Of a DNA stretch of 64,000 nt, positions 8,989-17,704 are shown one piece after another. The notes under the pieces were generated by a model that saw only the letters and a list, made by a program, of their open reading frames with translations, had not been told where the DNA came from and did not search any database. Both the position numbers and the translations under genes were made by a program. Within the stretch, counting starts at the first letter, position 1, and each line of letters begins with the position of its first letter. Origin of the DNA: Ecytonucleospora hepatopenaei (taxonomy: Eukaryota > Microsporidia > Enterocytozoonidae); the NCBI GenBank assembly GCA_026692725.1, contig JAPMUG010000008.1, forward strand, positions 106,299-170,298, written 5' to 3'.

Positions 8989-9549
8989 TTAAAATTCATT
9001 TGATCCTGTTGCGTCTCTACAAGCTTCAATTAATTTTTTATCATGAGCCTGAATAAAATCCATAGGACTGTATCTTTTTAAAACTTCTCCTTGGCTACTT
9101 ATTAAAAAACTACTAAAATTCCATTTTATTGAATTTGTTAGCCATCCACCTTTTTCATTTGTTAAAAATTCATAAACTGGATGTATGTGTTCACCCTTGA
9201 CTTGTATGGGCTCTGTTAATATCACTCTTTTTATTTCCTTAACGTGTTGGTGCTGAATATCCGTGCTGCTGCTAATGTTTTCTTTCTTTATGCCCATTTT
9301 ATCCGATACAAAATCAGCAATGTCTTCTGGATGATCATGCTCCTGATTTAAGAACTGTTTGCAAGGGCATAGAACGAAAATAACATTTTGATGTTCATGA
9401 TATATTGTTTTCATTCTTTCATATGATGAATTAGATAAACCACACTTTGACGCCACATTTACCACGATAATAACCATCCCTTTAAATTGTTTAAAACTGA
9501 ATGTTTTACCCTTGTAATCTCTCATTTCAAAATCATAAATGTTTTTCAT
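8989..9549 (-). CDS. Glutathione peroxidase-type thiol peroxidase
   Basis: The 186-residue product carries the family blocks in order: VNVASKCGLS with peroxidatic Cys36, LCPCKQFLNQEH in place of FPCNQFGxQEP (Gln65 kept), and WNFSSFLIS with Trp143-Asn144. These complete the Cys/Gln/Trp/Asn active-site set; it is a Cys, not a selenocysteine, enzyme. It reduces hydrogen or lipid peroxides using glutathione or thioredoxin. No signal peptide, so probably cytosolic. About 40 residues between blocks (e.g. QHQHVKEIKRVI) are unusual for the family. The start follows TTTACCCATTG on the coding strand by a few bases. Confidence 0.85.
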   Translation of the reverse strand: MKNIYDFEMRDYKGKTFSFKQFKGMVIIVVNVASKCGLSNSSYERMKTIYHEHQNVIFVLCPCKQFLNQEHDHPEDIADFVSDKMGIKKENISSSTDIQHQHVKEIKRVILTEPIQVKGEHIHPVYEFLTNEKGGWLTNSIKWNFSSFLISSQGEVLKRYSPMDFIQAHDKKLIEACRDATGSNEF

Positions 9550-9573
9550 TTAAATAACAATGGGTAAATAAAT

Positions 9574-11091
9574 TTATTTTTTAGTAATGTTTTTTCTATA
9601 TTTATTTTTGATTATGTCTATAATTTCATTAGGCTTAAGAATTCTATCACTACTTAAAATCAATTCAATACCCAATGCTTCGCTTAAATCATATGCCAGT
9701 CTACATTCTTCGACTGTTAAACCATTCTTAACATAAACAACCACTTTTTTTCTATTTACATTTTTCTTTTTTACCGTTAACATGCTCGTTTTTCTCAGAC
9801 TAAAAGGCACTTCCTTTTGTTTTTTAGGTTGTAAATTGTTTACTTTCACCAAAAACGATTTAAAATCAGAAACCAAACAATCATTTATTATGTCGGTTAA
9901 AAATGGTTCAAATCTGCTTATTTCATACTGGTAGTCTTTTTCTACTGTTCTTGTGTACTTATTTGATAAATCTACCCTGCAATCTATATCTTCTGCCAAA
10001 AACCCACTTTGTTTTAAAATCGACTGCTCTGTTATTGTTAAACTTACGTTTTTAAACTTTATCAAATACAAAAGACGTAATTTATCTGTTTTCTGGAGAC
10101 GAGTTGATGCCAATAAATCAAATAAAAAAGATAAATCTATGCTAATTTTTTTGTTTTCTTTTTTACCTGTAGCCAAAATCAATTCTGCTTCTATCAAACA
10201 ATTAAAGTTTACATCATCAGACAAAACTTCTTGCAAATAATTTAACCTGGCAAACGCTTCTTTTAAATAGTTTGAATATTTTTCAATTGATTTTTTTAAT
10301 TTTATATTTTCAGGCGCATCCAAAACCATTTTACTTAATTCACTTGTGCTAAGTTTTTTATCAAGCTGTTCCATATTTTCATTCAGCTTGTTAATATTAT
10401 ATTGAAGTATTTTTTGAATATCTGCCATATGCCTATATCTCAACTCTTTGTACAATTTAGATCCATCATCAAAATTTTCATTTGTTTCTGAATAAATTTC
10501 ACTAATCATCGATTTGAATGTAAAAAAATGCATTAATGGCGTAAATAAATCAAAACTTCTATCTAAAATTAAAAAATCTCCCAAAATATCATTTTCACTA
10601 AATTCAGAAAATTGAGGTGTTTCTTTAATACATGGCATTTTAAAAATTGTAAATTTTGTGTCTATTAAATATTCTGCTGATTTAATGCAATTTTTGAAAC
10701 TCGAAACAAAAATTCTTTCTTCATTTACATTAGCGTTAAAATTTAATGTTTTTGTTTTGATTAATTTGTTAAGTGATCTTTTATCATCCTTTTCCTCCAA
10801 AATTATGACCGTAGTTTTTGAAAATATTTTGTTGTTAAACTCCGTGTTTATCTTTGCATAGTTTTCATCTGTTCCTAAGACGAAATAAACTGCAGGAAAA
10901 TCCCATTCAGGTTTTTCCGCGTTTATTAAGAAAGCTTCGGAAATAGAATATCCATTTAATTCACTTTTTGAAAACAAATCCACCATGATCTCACCAGCTG
11001 CTTTATCATATACAAGTACAGACCAGTCAGCGTTATAGATTGTTAAAACATCTTTAACTATTTTCTTTTTTAACATTTCTTTTATATTCAT
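9574..11091 (-). CDS. Sec1/Munc18 (SM) family vesicle-fusion protein
   Basis: A 505-residue protein with SM-family landmarks: early DVLTIYNADWSVLVYDKAA, the KPEWDFPAVYFV segment (PAIYFV in relatives), ILDRSFDLFTPLMHFFTF (DRSxDxxxPLxHxxTY), and a C-terminal VVVYVKNGLTVEECRLAYDL followed by LSSDRIL (GG-x-T-x-x-E-x-R...GST-x-IL). These favour the Sec1/Munc18 branch over Sly1 or Vps45, though this is not decisive. SM proteins clasp SNARE bundles to drive vesicle fusion at the plasma membrane or other targets. Somewhat shorter than yeast Sec1. Coding strand reads GACCCTGTATAAATG at the start, so the CCC motif is present. Confidence 0.82.
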   Translation of the reverse strand: MNIKEMLKKKIVKDVLTIYNADWSVLVYDKAAGEIMVDLFSKSELNGYSISEAFLINAEKPEWDFPAVYFVLGTDENYAKINTEFNNKIFSKTTVIILEEKDDKRSLNKLIKTKTLNFNANVNEERIFVSSFKNCIKSAEYLIDTKFTIFKMPCIKETPQFSEFSENDILGDFLILDRSFDLFTPLMHFFTFKSMISEIYSETNENFDDGSKLYKELRYRHMADIQKILQYNINKLNENMEQLDKKLSTSELSKMVLDAPENIKLKKSIEKYSNYLKEAFARLNYLQEVLSDDVNFNCLIEAELILATGKKENKKISIDLSFLFDLLASTRLQKTDKLRLLYLIKFKNVSLTITEQSILKQSGFLAEDIDCRVDLSNKYTRTVEKDYQYEISRFEPFLTDIINDCLVSDFKSFLVKVNNLQPKKQKEVPFSLRKTSMLTVKKKNVNRKKVVVYVKNGLTVEECRLAYDLSEALGIELILSSDRILKPNEIIDIIKNKYRKNITKK

Positions 11092-11120
11092 TTATACAGG
11101 GTCAAAAACAAATAAACAAT

Positions 11121-12092
11121 TTATTTATGGTTATTTTTTAGTTCAAAGTAACTTGTCAATTCTTCCACAGTTCTGACTTCACATGGAACATCTTTTTTTA
11201 AATACTTTCCAATTTTATTAACAAAAAGTTCATTTTTCTTTTTACTAGACTTAATAAATGCATCTTCATCAAAAAATTCTTTTTTATCTTTGTTTTTGTT
11301 AATTTTAAACTTAAATTTAGTTGCTTCATAGCATGTTAAAAAAGTCTTTAACTCGTTAATTGCTGTATTTACAATTTTAAAAGTATCATTTTGTGGTATT
11401 TTGTTTATTTCAATCCAAAATATTTTTTGAATTTCATTTTTACATTTTGGTTCAAACTTAATACTTTCCGGTACATTAAAAACCAAATAAAATGTTAATT
11501 TATCAAAAACTGTAAATTGAAAATTAGTAATTTTGCTACTAACATCATATCCAATTTCTTCAAGTGTTTCCCTTATTGCACATTCCTTTCCGCTTTCATT
11601 CAAATTCTTCTTCCCTTTAGGTAAAGCCATATTTGATTTCTTCTTTTGTTTAATCACAAGAATCTTTTTTCCATCTTCTGAAAATATACATGTGCCATAA
11701 ACAAGAATATTTTGTTTAAATTTTTTAAAACTGTCATATTCCTTATGAAATTTTGAAAGCACAGAATTAATGTCAATAAAAATTGTTTTAAATATGTTTG
11801 TGTTTGTAATATCTTCCTTTTCTAAAATATTTCTTATTTCAAAAATAATTTCCTTTTTGTTTTTGTCAAATTTGTCAAAATAACCACAATATTTCATTAA
11901 AAACATTGAAAAAAGCTTAAATGGAATGTATTCCATTCCATATTCATCACATGCACACCAATATGCTTCTTCTAATACAAATAAATAATCTTTCCCACAT
12001 AGTAAAAAGTTTAAATTTCCTTCAATATATTTTTTAGATAAAATTTCCAAAACTCTTAAAATTTTGTCTGTTTCACTTTTTTTATTCATCAA
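11121..12092 (-). CDS. DCP2: mRNA-decapping enzyme subunit Dcp2
   Basis: 323 residues. An N-terminal helical domain (about 10-125; WCACDEYGMEYIPFKLFSMF resembles the Dcp2 Box A region) precedes a Nudix domain starting ILVYGTCIFSEDGKKILV. The Nudix box GKKNLNESGKECAIRETLEE continuing IGYD at 160-183 keeps G, E and the RE-x-x-EE-x-G metal ligands; ALPKG just before it fits the WxFPKG of Dcp2. The enzyme removes the m7G cap to start 5'-3' mRNA decay. The C-terminal tail is short and Lys-rich, lacking long regulatory extensions. Confidence 0.88.
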   Translation of the reverse strand: MMNKKSETDKILRVLEILSKKYIEGNLNFLLCGKDYLFVLEEAYWCACDEYGMEYIPFKLFSMFLMKYCGYFDKFDKNKKEIIFEIRNILEKEDITNTNIFKTIFIDINSVLSKFHKEYDSFKKFKQNILVYGTCIFSEDGKKILVIKQKKKSNMALPKGKKNLNESGKECAIRETLEEIGYDVSSKITNFQFTVFDKLTFYLVFNVPESIKFEPKCKNEIQKIFWIEINKIPQNDTFKIVNTAINELKTFLTCYEATKFKFKINKNKDKKEFFDEDAFIKSSKKKNELFVNKIGKYLKKDVPCEVRTVEELTSYFELKNNHK

Positions 12093-12311
12093 AATTTAAA
12101 TTTAAAGCAAGAAATTTAAAATTATAAAACTAACAAATATTATAAAATTATAAAATCAACAAAATTATAAAATTATAAAATTGGGGTGTAAAAGTAATTA
12201 ATTTTTTATAAATAGAGTTTAATGACAATAAAATATGATTAAAAACAATATTAGTTATTAATAATAATGCTCAAATTTAATAAAAACAATCATTGCCAAG
12301 AATATAACAGG

Positions 12312-12923
12312 TTAACAACAAAAAAAATTTTTATGTTTAGGCGGATTTTCTTTTTTTAAAATGTCTTTGATTATAACATCAAAAATTTCTTTAATATTAA
12401 AATCAACAACAACAGAAACACCCCCTCTTCCAATAACATTCATTTCTTTTCCCAAAAGTTTTCCTTCCTCAAAACTAACTTCCTCACAAACACCAAGTTT
12501 ATCTGTTTTTGTCGCACAAATCAAAACTTTGACGCCTTTTTTACCTTTTCTTTTAATAATGTCTGAAAAAACATGTTGTGCTTCATAAAATCCCTCTCTG
12601 TTGTCTATTGCATACATAAGAACCACATAATCAGAAACTGGAATTGTTAGGTCTCTTAATCTGGTGTATTCTTTATGACAGCTAGGGTCAAAAAATCTCA
12701 AATATACATTTTTCTCTTCATTGTGATATATCTTTATAGTGCTCTTGTTTGTTTTTTTATTTTCAATTGCGCGGGACATAATTTCCGTGTTTTCCTTCTT
12801 ACCATAAATAAACTTGTTTAAAAGAGACGTTTTTCCACATCCATATGCACCAAGCAGCGTTACTTGATAAACTTTATCTTTGTTTTTTAAAACTAAATCA
12901 TCATATGTTTTATAATTTTCCAT
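12312..12923 (-). CDS. Atypical Ras-superfamily small GTPase
   Basis: 203 residues with a P-loop GAYGCGKTS (25-33), a TKTD guanine-recognition motif (138-141) and a C-terminal NFFCC that fits prenylation of the two cysteines. Switch II, normally DxxGQ, reads FDPSCHKEY (about 78-86), so both the invariant Gly and the catalytic Gln are missing. Either it hydrolyses GTP poorly or acts as a nucleotide-locked switch. The family (Rab, Rho, Ras) cannot be decided by eye. CCC lies seven bases before the ATG on the coding strand (12930-12932). Confidence 0.8.
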   Translation of the reverse strand: MENYKTYDDLVLKNKDKVYQVTLLGAYGCGKTSLLNKFIYGKKENTEIMSRAIENKKTNKSTIKIYHNEEKNVYLRFFDPSCHKEYTRLRDLTIPVSDYVVLMYAIDNREGFYEAQHVFSDIIKRKGKKGVKVLICATKTDKLGVCEEVSFEEGKLLGKEMNVIGRGGVSVVVDFNIKEIFDVIIKDILKKENPPKHKNFFCC

Positions 12924-12986
12924 TTTTTAGGGTTATTAAAAAGCTAGTATAATATTTTTTCAAATAATTTTTAACATTTAAACGGC

Positions 12987-12998
12987 AAAAATTTGCCC
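12987..12998 (+). promoter_or_regulatory. AAATTT + CCC core promoter before the Mkt1-like gene
   Basis: AAAAATTT at 12987-12994 is followed by CCC at 12996-12998 and the ATG at 13001. This is a good example of the two-part signal seen across the window and reported for microsporidian genes. The mRNA leader would be only a few bases. Confidence 0.55.
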
Positions 12999-13000
12999 TT

Positions 13001-14449
13001 ATGCCTATACGTGCCTTAAAAAATTTTTCAACTGCTTGTAATTGGCCTCTTGCCTCACTGAACAACTCAAAAATAGCAATCGATGGTTTTTGGTTTATAA
13101 GAAAGTATTTTTCTGCGCTTGAAATAAATGAAATGATGTGTAGTTTTGAGGATTATGTTACCAGACAGCTAAAAGGTATTTTAGGAAAATGTAAAGACAT
13201 ACAATTTTTATGGGTGTGGGATGGTTTAAAATACAAACCAGAAATGAAAGATGCTTCTTCTGAGTTGGAAAGGGAAATAAGTTTTTTATGTGAAAACAGG
13301 AAATTAAAGTTTGGAAAGAGCATTGATGTATTAGAATTGTTTGTTACACCTGTTAATAATGTGTTGACAAAATATGGAATAGAATTTTGTCGTGCTCCAT
13401 ATGGTGCAATAGCACAAATTGCATATTTTTACAATAATAAGTGTGTGGATTATATTTTTACCAAATCTGATGTATTTTTATTTAACAATGTCGATAGGGC
13501 AATTATCGAATTTGATTTTAAAAATAATTCTCTATGCTTTTTTGACAGGAATGAAATTGAGAAGACGTTAAAAATAAAAAAGCATGTTTTTAAATTATAC
13601 ATGTTAGCCTCTGGCTGTGAATTCTCTCCTACAATACCAGAATTCTCAAATGAATTTGACAACGAACTTTTTAGAGAATTTTTTATTACTAAAGTTTTTA
13701 AAAATGATTCTGTTCCTTCAAATTTTGGAGCAATAAAGGCATTTTATACACAAAATATTGTTTTTTGCAGGCAAATTGAAAATGGTCTGTATTTTCATAA
13801 ACTGCACCCAATTATGAGTTTAAATGGGAAAATAGAGCCTGTTGAGAATTTTAATACGCATGTTGATATGGTTTCTCTTTTTGGTATTAAATTGCCGGTT
13901 AGTTTTTATGAGGCTTTGTTTGAATGCAAAGTGCAGCCAATCGGAATTTCCGAATACGTTTTTAATCAAAGTTACCATTCAAAAAGTGAAGAAATCAACA
14001 AAATTAAGGATTTGACGGCTGATTTGTTAAATTATCGCTTAAAAAATAAAAGTGATTCTAATTTTATTCTCGATATAATAAAAGATGAGCTTGGATTAAA
14101 AACAGATCATGATAAAGAGCAAGAAAGAACACTGGAGATTGCGTTTTTACATTTTGTAAAAAATACAAAAAATGTGTGTACACCACTTATAAATTGTATA
14201 GTGGGTAAACGGGCATTAAATGAAAATTTGCATAATTTAGAAGCGAATTTTGAACTTAAAAAAGATGATTTTATCATGTTTTTTAGACTTAGGGAGTATG
14301 TCAATTGGTATAAGATTTTTTCATTGTTTTATAGCGAGTTTGAAAAAACAATTTCAAATTATTCTCTTTTTGATTTTTCTACAAAGTTCTGTGCTCCTGT
14401 TAAGAACACAGGATTATATAAGTCTTTTGTTGCAAAATTTAATCTGTAG
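13001..14449 (+). CDS. Mkt1-like PIN/XPG-fold post-transcriptional regulator
   Basis: 482 residues. The N-terminus (MPIRALKNFSTACNWPLASL, then IAIDGFWFIRKYF) fits the XPG/FEN-type N-domain of Mkt1, and RAPYGAIAQIAYFYNN followed by DYIFTKSDVFLF around residues 128-155 matches the Mkt1 RVPY-SA-AQLAY...D-x-I-x-G-S-x-x-LLF block. Acidic nuclease residues look incomplete (IDG early, KSD instead of GSD-E), as in Mkt1, which is thought to be non-catalytic and to act with Pbp1 in mRNA translation or stability. The C-terminal half is helical without a motif I can name. Confidence 0.68.
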   Translation: MPIRALKNFSTACNWPLASLNNSKIAIDGFWFIRKYFSALEINEMMCSFEDYVTRQLKGILGKCKDIQFLWVWDGLKYKPEMKDASSELEREISFLCENRKLKFGKSIDVLELFVTPVNNVLTKYGIEFCRAPYGAIAQIAYFYNNKCVDYIFTKSDVFLFNNVDRAIIEFDFKNNSLCFFDRNEIEKTLKIKKHVFKLYMLASGCEFSPTIPEFSNEFDNELFREFFITKVFKNDSVPSNFGAIKAFYTQNIVFCRQIENGLYFHKLHPIMSLNGKIEPVENFNTHVDMVSLFGIKLPVSFYEALFECKVQPIGISEYVFNQSYHSKSEEINKIKDLTADLLNYRLKNKSDSNFILDIIKDELGLKTDHDKEQERTLEIAFLHFVKNTKNVCTPLINCIVGKRALNENLHNLEANFELKKDDFIMFFRLREYVNWYKIFSLFYSEFEKTISNYSLFDFSTKFCAPVKNTGLYKSFVAKFNL

Positions 14450-14517
14450 TCAAAATTATTTTTTTAAGTTTTTCTTATGTTTTTCTTAAAATAAATTATT
14501 ATTCTATTACCCATCAT

Positions 14518-15204
14518 ATGGAAAAAAATATGGAAAGTTTGAAGGTTTTGATTTTACAGGCTCTTGTGTCAGATGACATTGATGAAAATTTATTTATAGA
14601 ATTAAATGCCCATTTACCTAAAGATAGAAAAATCCAAATTATTTTATCTTTTTTAAAATACAAACTCTATAAAGACAAGAATAGTTTAAGTGATTTTATT
14701 GCTTTTTTTGACAAGAAACAGTTTGAAATGGAATTGCAAAATTTAAACTTTAGGGCAAATTACATAGAACACATAAAGAACTTATCAAAATTTAGAGTTA
14801 TAGACTGGGATGATCAGGTAGTTTTTGATGAAATAATTCGACATTTTTATATTTCTTCCTTGTTTGAAATGCGCAAATATAAACAACTTGAGGAAATCAT
14901 AAAAAAAGAAGAGGCCCCAAATGAAAAAAATAAAAAGTCGATTTTTGCATTACAATTAGGCATGAAAAATGAACAAACAAACAAATTTTTTAAAAATTCA
15001 TATGGACCCACTAAAACATTGGACGAATATGTTGATTTTGTAGAAAGCACAAACAAAAACACACTAAGTCGTCTAAAAGAGAAACAAGAAAGAGAAATAA
15101 TGTACAAGAATTTATATCAAATATCTTCAGAGAGCACGGAAGAAATGTTTGATGTTTCTGATGATGCTTCTTATTTTAAAGGTAATTTGTATAAACAAGG
15201 TTGA
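14518..15204 (+). CDS. Helical protein, possibly Tap42/IGBP1-like
   Basis: 228 residues, mostly charged helices, no membrane segment. A weak resemblance to Tap42/alpha4 (PP2A-binding) comes from the segment KNSYGPTKTLDEYVDFVES around 160-178, which recalls the PTMT-x-DE-x-x-E motif after the Tap42 helical repeat domain, and from the preceding DDQVVFDEIIRHFYISSLFE helix. The protein is shorter than typical Tap42. If correct it would bind PP2A-type catalytic subunits. The ATG follows TTACCCATCAT, so the start is well supported; the family call is not. Confidence 0.45.
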   Translation: MEKNMESLKVLILQALVSDDIDENLFIELNAHLPKDRKIQIILSFLKYKLYKDKNSLSDFIAFFDKKQFEMELQNLNFRANYIEHIKNLSKFRVIDWDDQVVFDEIIRHFYISSLFEMRKYKQLEEIIKKEEAPNEKNKKSIFALQLGMKNEQTNKFFKNSYGPTKTLDEYVDFVESTNKNTLSRLKEKQEREIMYKNLYQISSESTEEMFDVSDDASYFKGNLYKQG

Positions 15205-15313
15205 ATATTTGTTTAAAAGAATATTGGTGATTAAATGTGCAAAATACGTTGATTTGTTTTTAAATTTTGTAAAAATGTTTGTTATTTAAAATCTATTTCA
15301 AATAAACCCACCC

Positions 15314-16234
15314 ATGCCAAAAAATTTTGAAGAAGAAAAGTTTCCTTTGACTTCTGAAGAAAAAGAGGTGCTTAATGGTTTGTCACAGATTGAAAGGGAA
15401 ATGTATTTGGCAAAGAGACAGGATAAGTTACAGGCGGATTTAGATGCAGAAAAACTAGAAAAACTGAATTTGGAAAATAAGGGGATTTTACCAGAAAAAA
15501 TTGATGAAATAGAAACAAACATAGCAAACGATAAAACTTCATTCAATATGACACCATTTGTTCTTACTAGAGAAATACTTATGAGAGGTGTGTTTAGACC
15601 AAATTTCCATTTTATAAAAAATTGTTTTGTTAGAGTAAAAATTAACCAGGAATACAGGATTTGCAAAATAATTTCAATTAAGAAAGTACAGCCATATAAG
15701 TTGGCAAGCATGAAAAGAACAAATAAAAGACTAAATTGTAACCTGGCTCTAGATTTAAATATTGATGGCGCTAATAAAAAAATGATCGGGTGGCCGATAA
15801 ACAATATTTCTTCGAAGCCACCTAGTGTTGAAGAGTTTCAGGTTTTTAAAGGAATGTTTGAAATTACAGAGGAATATTTTGAAATAATTTTGGAAAAATA
15901 CAAATGTGTAGTTAGGGAATTTAAAAGACCATTAACTAATGATGAGATTACAGAAGTAATTAAAAGAAAATTGGAAACGAATCCAAAAAAAGAGTCTATT
16001 ACAGAAACAAAAATGAAAATTATAAAGGCCAGGGATGCTGCTATTTATCGAAAGGATAAATTTGAAGCAGAGCGTTTACAACGAGAATTAGAGAAAATTG
16101 AAGACGAGGAATATGTAGAAAGGATGAAAGATATATACGATAAAAACAAAATGGAAGAAATGTTGAATTTAAGAAAGGAAGCATCCAATAAAATGGATGA
16201 TAACAGTAATTTTAATGACAAAAACAATAACTAA
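15314..16234 (+). CDS. RTF1: Rtf1, Plus-3 domain subunit of the Paf1 complex
   Basis: 306 residues. The Plus-3 domain spans about 75-200: TPFVLTREILMRGVFRPNFH, NCFVRVKINQEYRICKI, a conserved VQPYKLA and TNKRLN, then ISSKPPSVEEFQVFKG (SN-x-P-x-T-x-EEF in the family). The C-terminal third is a charged coiled coil (RDAAIYRKDKFEAERLQREL), as in Rtf1. It links RNA polymerase II elongation to chromatin modification. The start codon abuts CCC, with two CCC triplets at 15307-15309 and 15311-15313. Confidence 0.85.
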   Translation: MPKNFEEEKFPLTSEEKEVLNGLSQIEREMYLAKRQDKLQADLDAEKLEKLNLENKGILPEKIDEIETNIANDKTSFNMTPFVLTREILMRGVFRPNFHFIKNCFVRVKINQEYRICKIISIKKVQPYKLASMKRTNKRLNCNLALDLNIDGANKKMIGWPINNISSKPPSVEEFQVFKGMFEITEEYFEIILEKYKCVVREFKRPLTNDEITEVIKRKLETNPKKESITETKMKIIKARDAAIYRKDKFEAERLQRELEKIEDEEYVERMKDIYDKNKMEEMLNLRKEASNKMDDNSNFNDKNNN

Positions 16235-16281
16235 TTGTTTACTTGTTGTTGGTTAGTAAATTCTTCTTTAACTTTTATGTT

Positions 16282-16458
16282 ATGTTTAAATACATTAAAG
16301 ACAAATATAAAAGAACCATTAAAAGGGTAATGGTTATTATTGCATTCATTGTTTTCATCATAGTGCTTTCAAATTCCTCATCCCCATATTCATATAGAAA
16401 AAATTCTTCGATATTTTCGTTGGTCATATCATATAAAATTTATACTTTATTTAAATAA
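16282..16458 (+). CDS. Small membrane protein candidate, 58 aa
   Basis: The ATG at 16282 starts a basic stretch (MFKYIKDKYKRTIKRVM) followed by a hydrophobic helix (VIIAFIVFIIVLS) and a second weaker one (FSLVISYKIYTLF). It sits 47 bases after the Rtf1 stop, on the same strand, and has no CCC motif before it. The longer frame upstream begins at TTG and was not used. It could be a real tail-anchored-like protein or chance; evidence is thin. Confidence 0.25.
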   Translation: MFKYIKDKYKRTIKRVMVIIAFIVFIIVLSNSSSPYSYRKNSSIFSLVISYKIYTLFK

Positions 16459-16515
16459 TTAACCTTAAATATAATTTTATTTATTAACCTTAAATATAAT
16501 TTTATTTATTACCTT
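16458..16515. repeat. 25-bp tandem duplication
   Basis: A 25-base unit (ATTAACCTTAAATATAATTT plus TATTT) occurs at 16458-16482 and again at 16483-16507, followed by a partial third copy with one base missing. It lies in the spacer between a plus-strand and a minus-strand small gene. Confidence 0.8.
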
Positions 16516-16561
16516 AAACAATATTTAAACGTAAACACAATTAAAAGTTAATTCTTCCTAC

Positions 16562-16717
16562 TTAATTATCATCATCGCTTTCACTTGAACTCTCACTATC
16601 ACTTGAACTGTCGCTATAACTATCGCTTGAACTGTCACTTAGAGAAGCTGTACCATCATCACTTACATCTGATTCTGAACTTGAAACGCTGCTTAAATTT
16701 TGTTTTTCCGGACACAT
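16562..16717 (-). CDS. Tiny acidic serine-rich protein, 51 aa
   Basis: Starts MCPEKQNLSSVSSSESDVSD and continues with SDSSSDS-type repeats to a DDDN end; about half of the residues are Ser and most others are Asp or Glu. The coding strand shows CTAACCCATATG, so CCC sits three bases before the ATG, which supports a real gene despite the small size. Such casein-kinase-2-like acidic serine tracts occur in nucleolar or chaperone-like proteins, but no function can be assigned. It is divergently arranged with the next gene, sharing a spacer of about 77 bases. Confidence 0.6.
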   Translation of the reverse strand: MCPEKQNLSSVSSSESDVSDDGTASLSDSSSDSYSDSSSDSESSSESDDDN

Positions 16718-16794
16718 ATGGGTTAGAAAATTTTTTCAAAATTTATCTTTCAAAAGTTAAGTGAAATTCTAGAAATTTTTAACCTTAATATTTT

Positions 16795-17631
16795 ATGCTA
16801 AGAAAAAAAGTGGTTTTATTTTATTTTTTAGTTAAAATTCTTAATGTTTATGGGATGTTTGCAGTTGAAAATAAAAGTGTGTTTATGACCCGTATTGCTT
16901 ATGCTTTTTGTGATATTTTAGTTGCATATAAAATTAATAATGAAAAATATTTGCAGTACAATATTTACACACAGTCACACATAAGTTCTTTAGAAAATTT
17001 ACTGATATTGTTTAAAACTAATCATCCACATTTAGTTGACGTGTTGCTTAGCTATATAAATATTTATAACACAGGCAACTTTGAAAATCTCATGCTTCTT
17101 AATATTTCAAGAGAAATTTTTATAAATAAAGAGAAGTCACTTATTAGCAATAGAAACACACTTCAAAGTATGAAAAAAATTTATGATAGTTTTAAAAATT
17201 TTAAAAACAATAATTATGCTGTAGGATATTCTTTTAAGCCATTTGCCTATCATTTAAGAAAAAGAATACATTTGCCTTGTTTAAATGCCTGCTGGTTTGT
17301 AAATTTACATACAGAAGAACAGTTTAAAAAACTTATTTTTCAAATTTATTTGATTGTTTCATTTTGTGTGTATGATATAGATCCAAAAATGGCATTGCTT
17401 TTTAAACCTGGTGTAACTTTTACTAATTATTTGCCATATATTTTAAAAAGCTATTATGTAAATGTTTACTTTGTTCTTTATTTAATGTTTACCTATCTGC
17501 TAGAAAACTTTAAGCATGGACGCATAGTAGGGACTAATTTTTTAATGTGGATATCTTTTTTGTTTTCCTTGTTATATATTTTTGACAAAAAAGACCAATT
17601 TCATAAAATTAATAAAAATAAAGCTGTATAA
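16795..17631 (+). CDS. Hypothetical membrane protein with signal peptide, 278 aa
   Basis: An N-terminal signal or anchor (VVLFYFLVKILNVYGMF) is followed by about 180 residues without membrane segments, then hydrophobic helices near the C-terminus (VYFVLYLMFTYLLE; FLMWISFLFSLLYIF) and a basic tail. Cys residues cluster in LPCLNACWFVN around residue 161-171. No family recognised. The ATG is preceded by TTTTTAACCTTAATATTTT, an imperfect motif (ACC). The next gene starts 73 bases after its stop. Confidence 0.6.
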   Translation: MLRKKVVLFYFLVKILNVYGMFAVENKSVFMTRIAYAFCDILVAYKINNEKYLQYNIYTQSHISSLENLLILFKTNHPHLVDVLLSYINIYNTGNFENLMLLNISREIFINKEKSLISNRNTLQSMKKIYDSFKNFKNNNYAVGYSFKPFAYHLRKRIHLPCLNACWFVNLHTEEQFKKLIFQIYLIVSFCVYDIDPKMALLFKPGVTFTNYLPYILKSYYVNVYFVLYLMFTYLLENFKHGRIVGTNFLMWISFLFSLLYIFDKKDQFHKINKNKAV

Positions 17632-17699
17632 ATGCATAAATAAATATTTGCATAAAAACAAAAATTTGTTGGTTTTGAATTTAATGTTTGTGTTTTATA

Positions 17700-17702
17700 C
17701 CC
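17700..17702 (+). promoter_or_regulatory. CCC motif that fixes the proteasome beta-3 start
   Basis: CCC at 17700-17702 is followed two bases later by the ATG at 17705. The open frame extends upstream to 17582, inside the previous gene, but only this ATG has the motif and gives a product of normal beta-3 length. Confidence 0.55.
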
Positions 17703-17704
17703 TT

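Noticed and set aside
14250..14489. Plus-strand frame overlapping the Mkt1-like gene end
   Set aside because: Out-of-frame shadow; the Mkt1-like frame explains the region.
17582..17704. N-terminal extension of proteasome beta-3
   Set aside because: Overlaps the previous gene; the CCC motif and family length favour the ATG at 17705.
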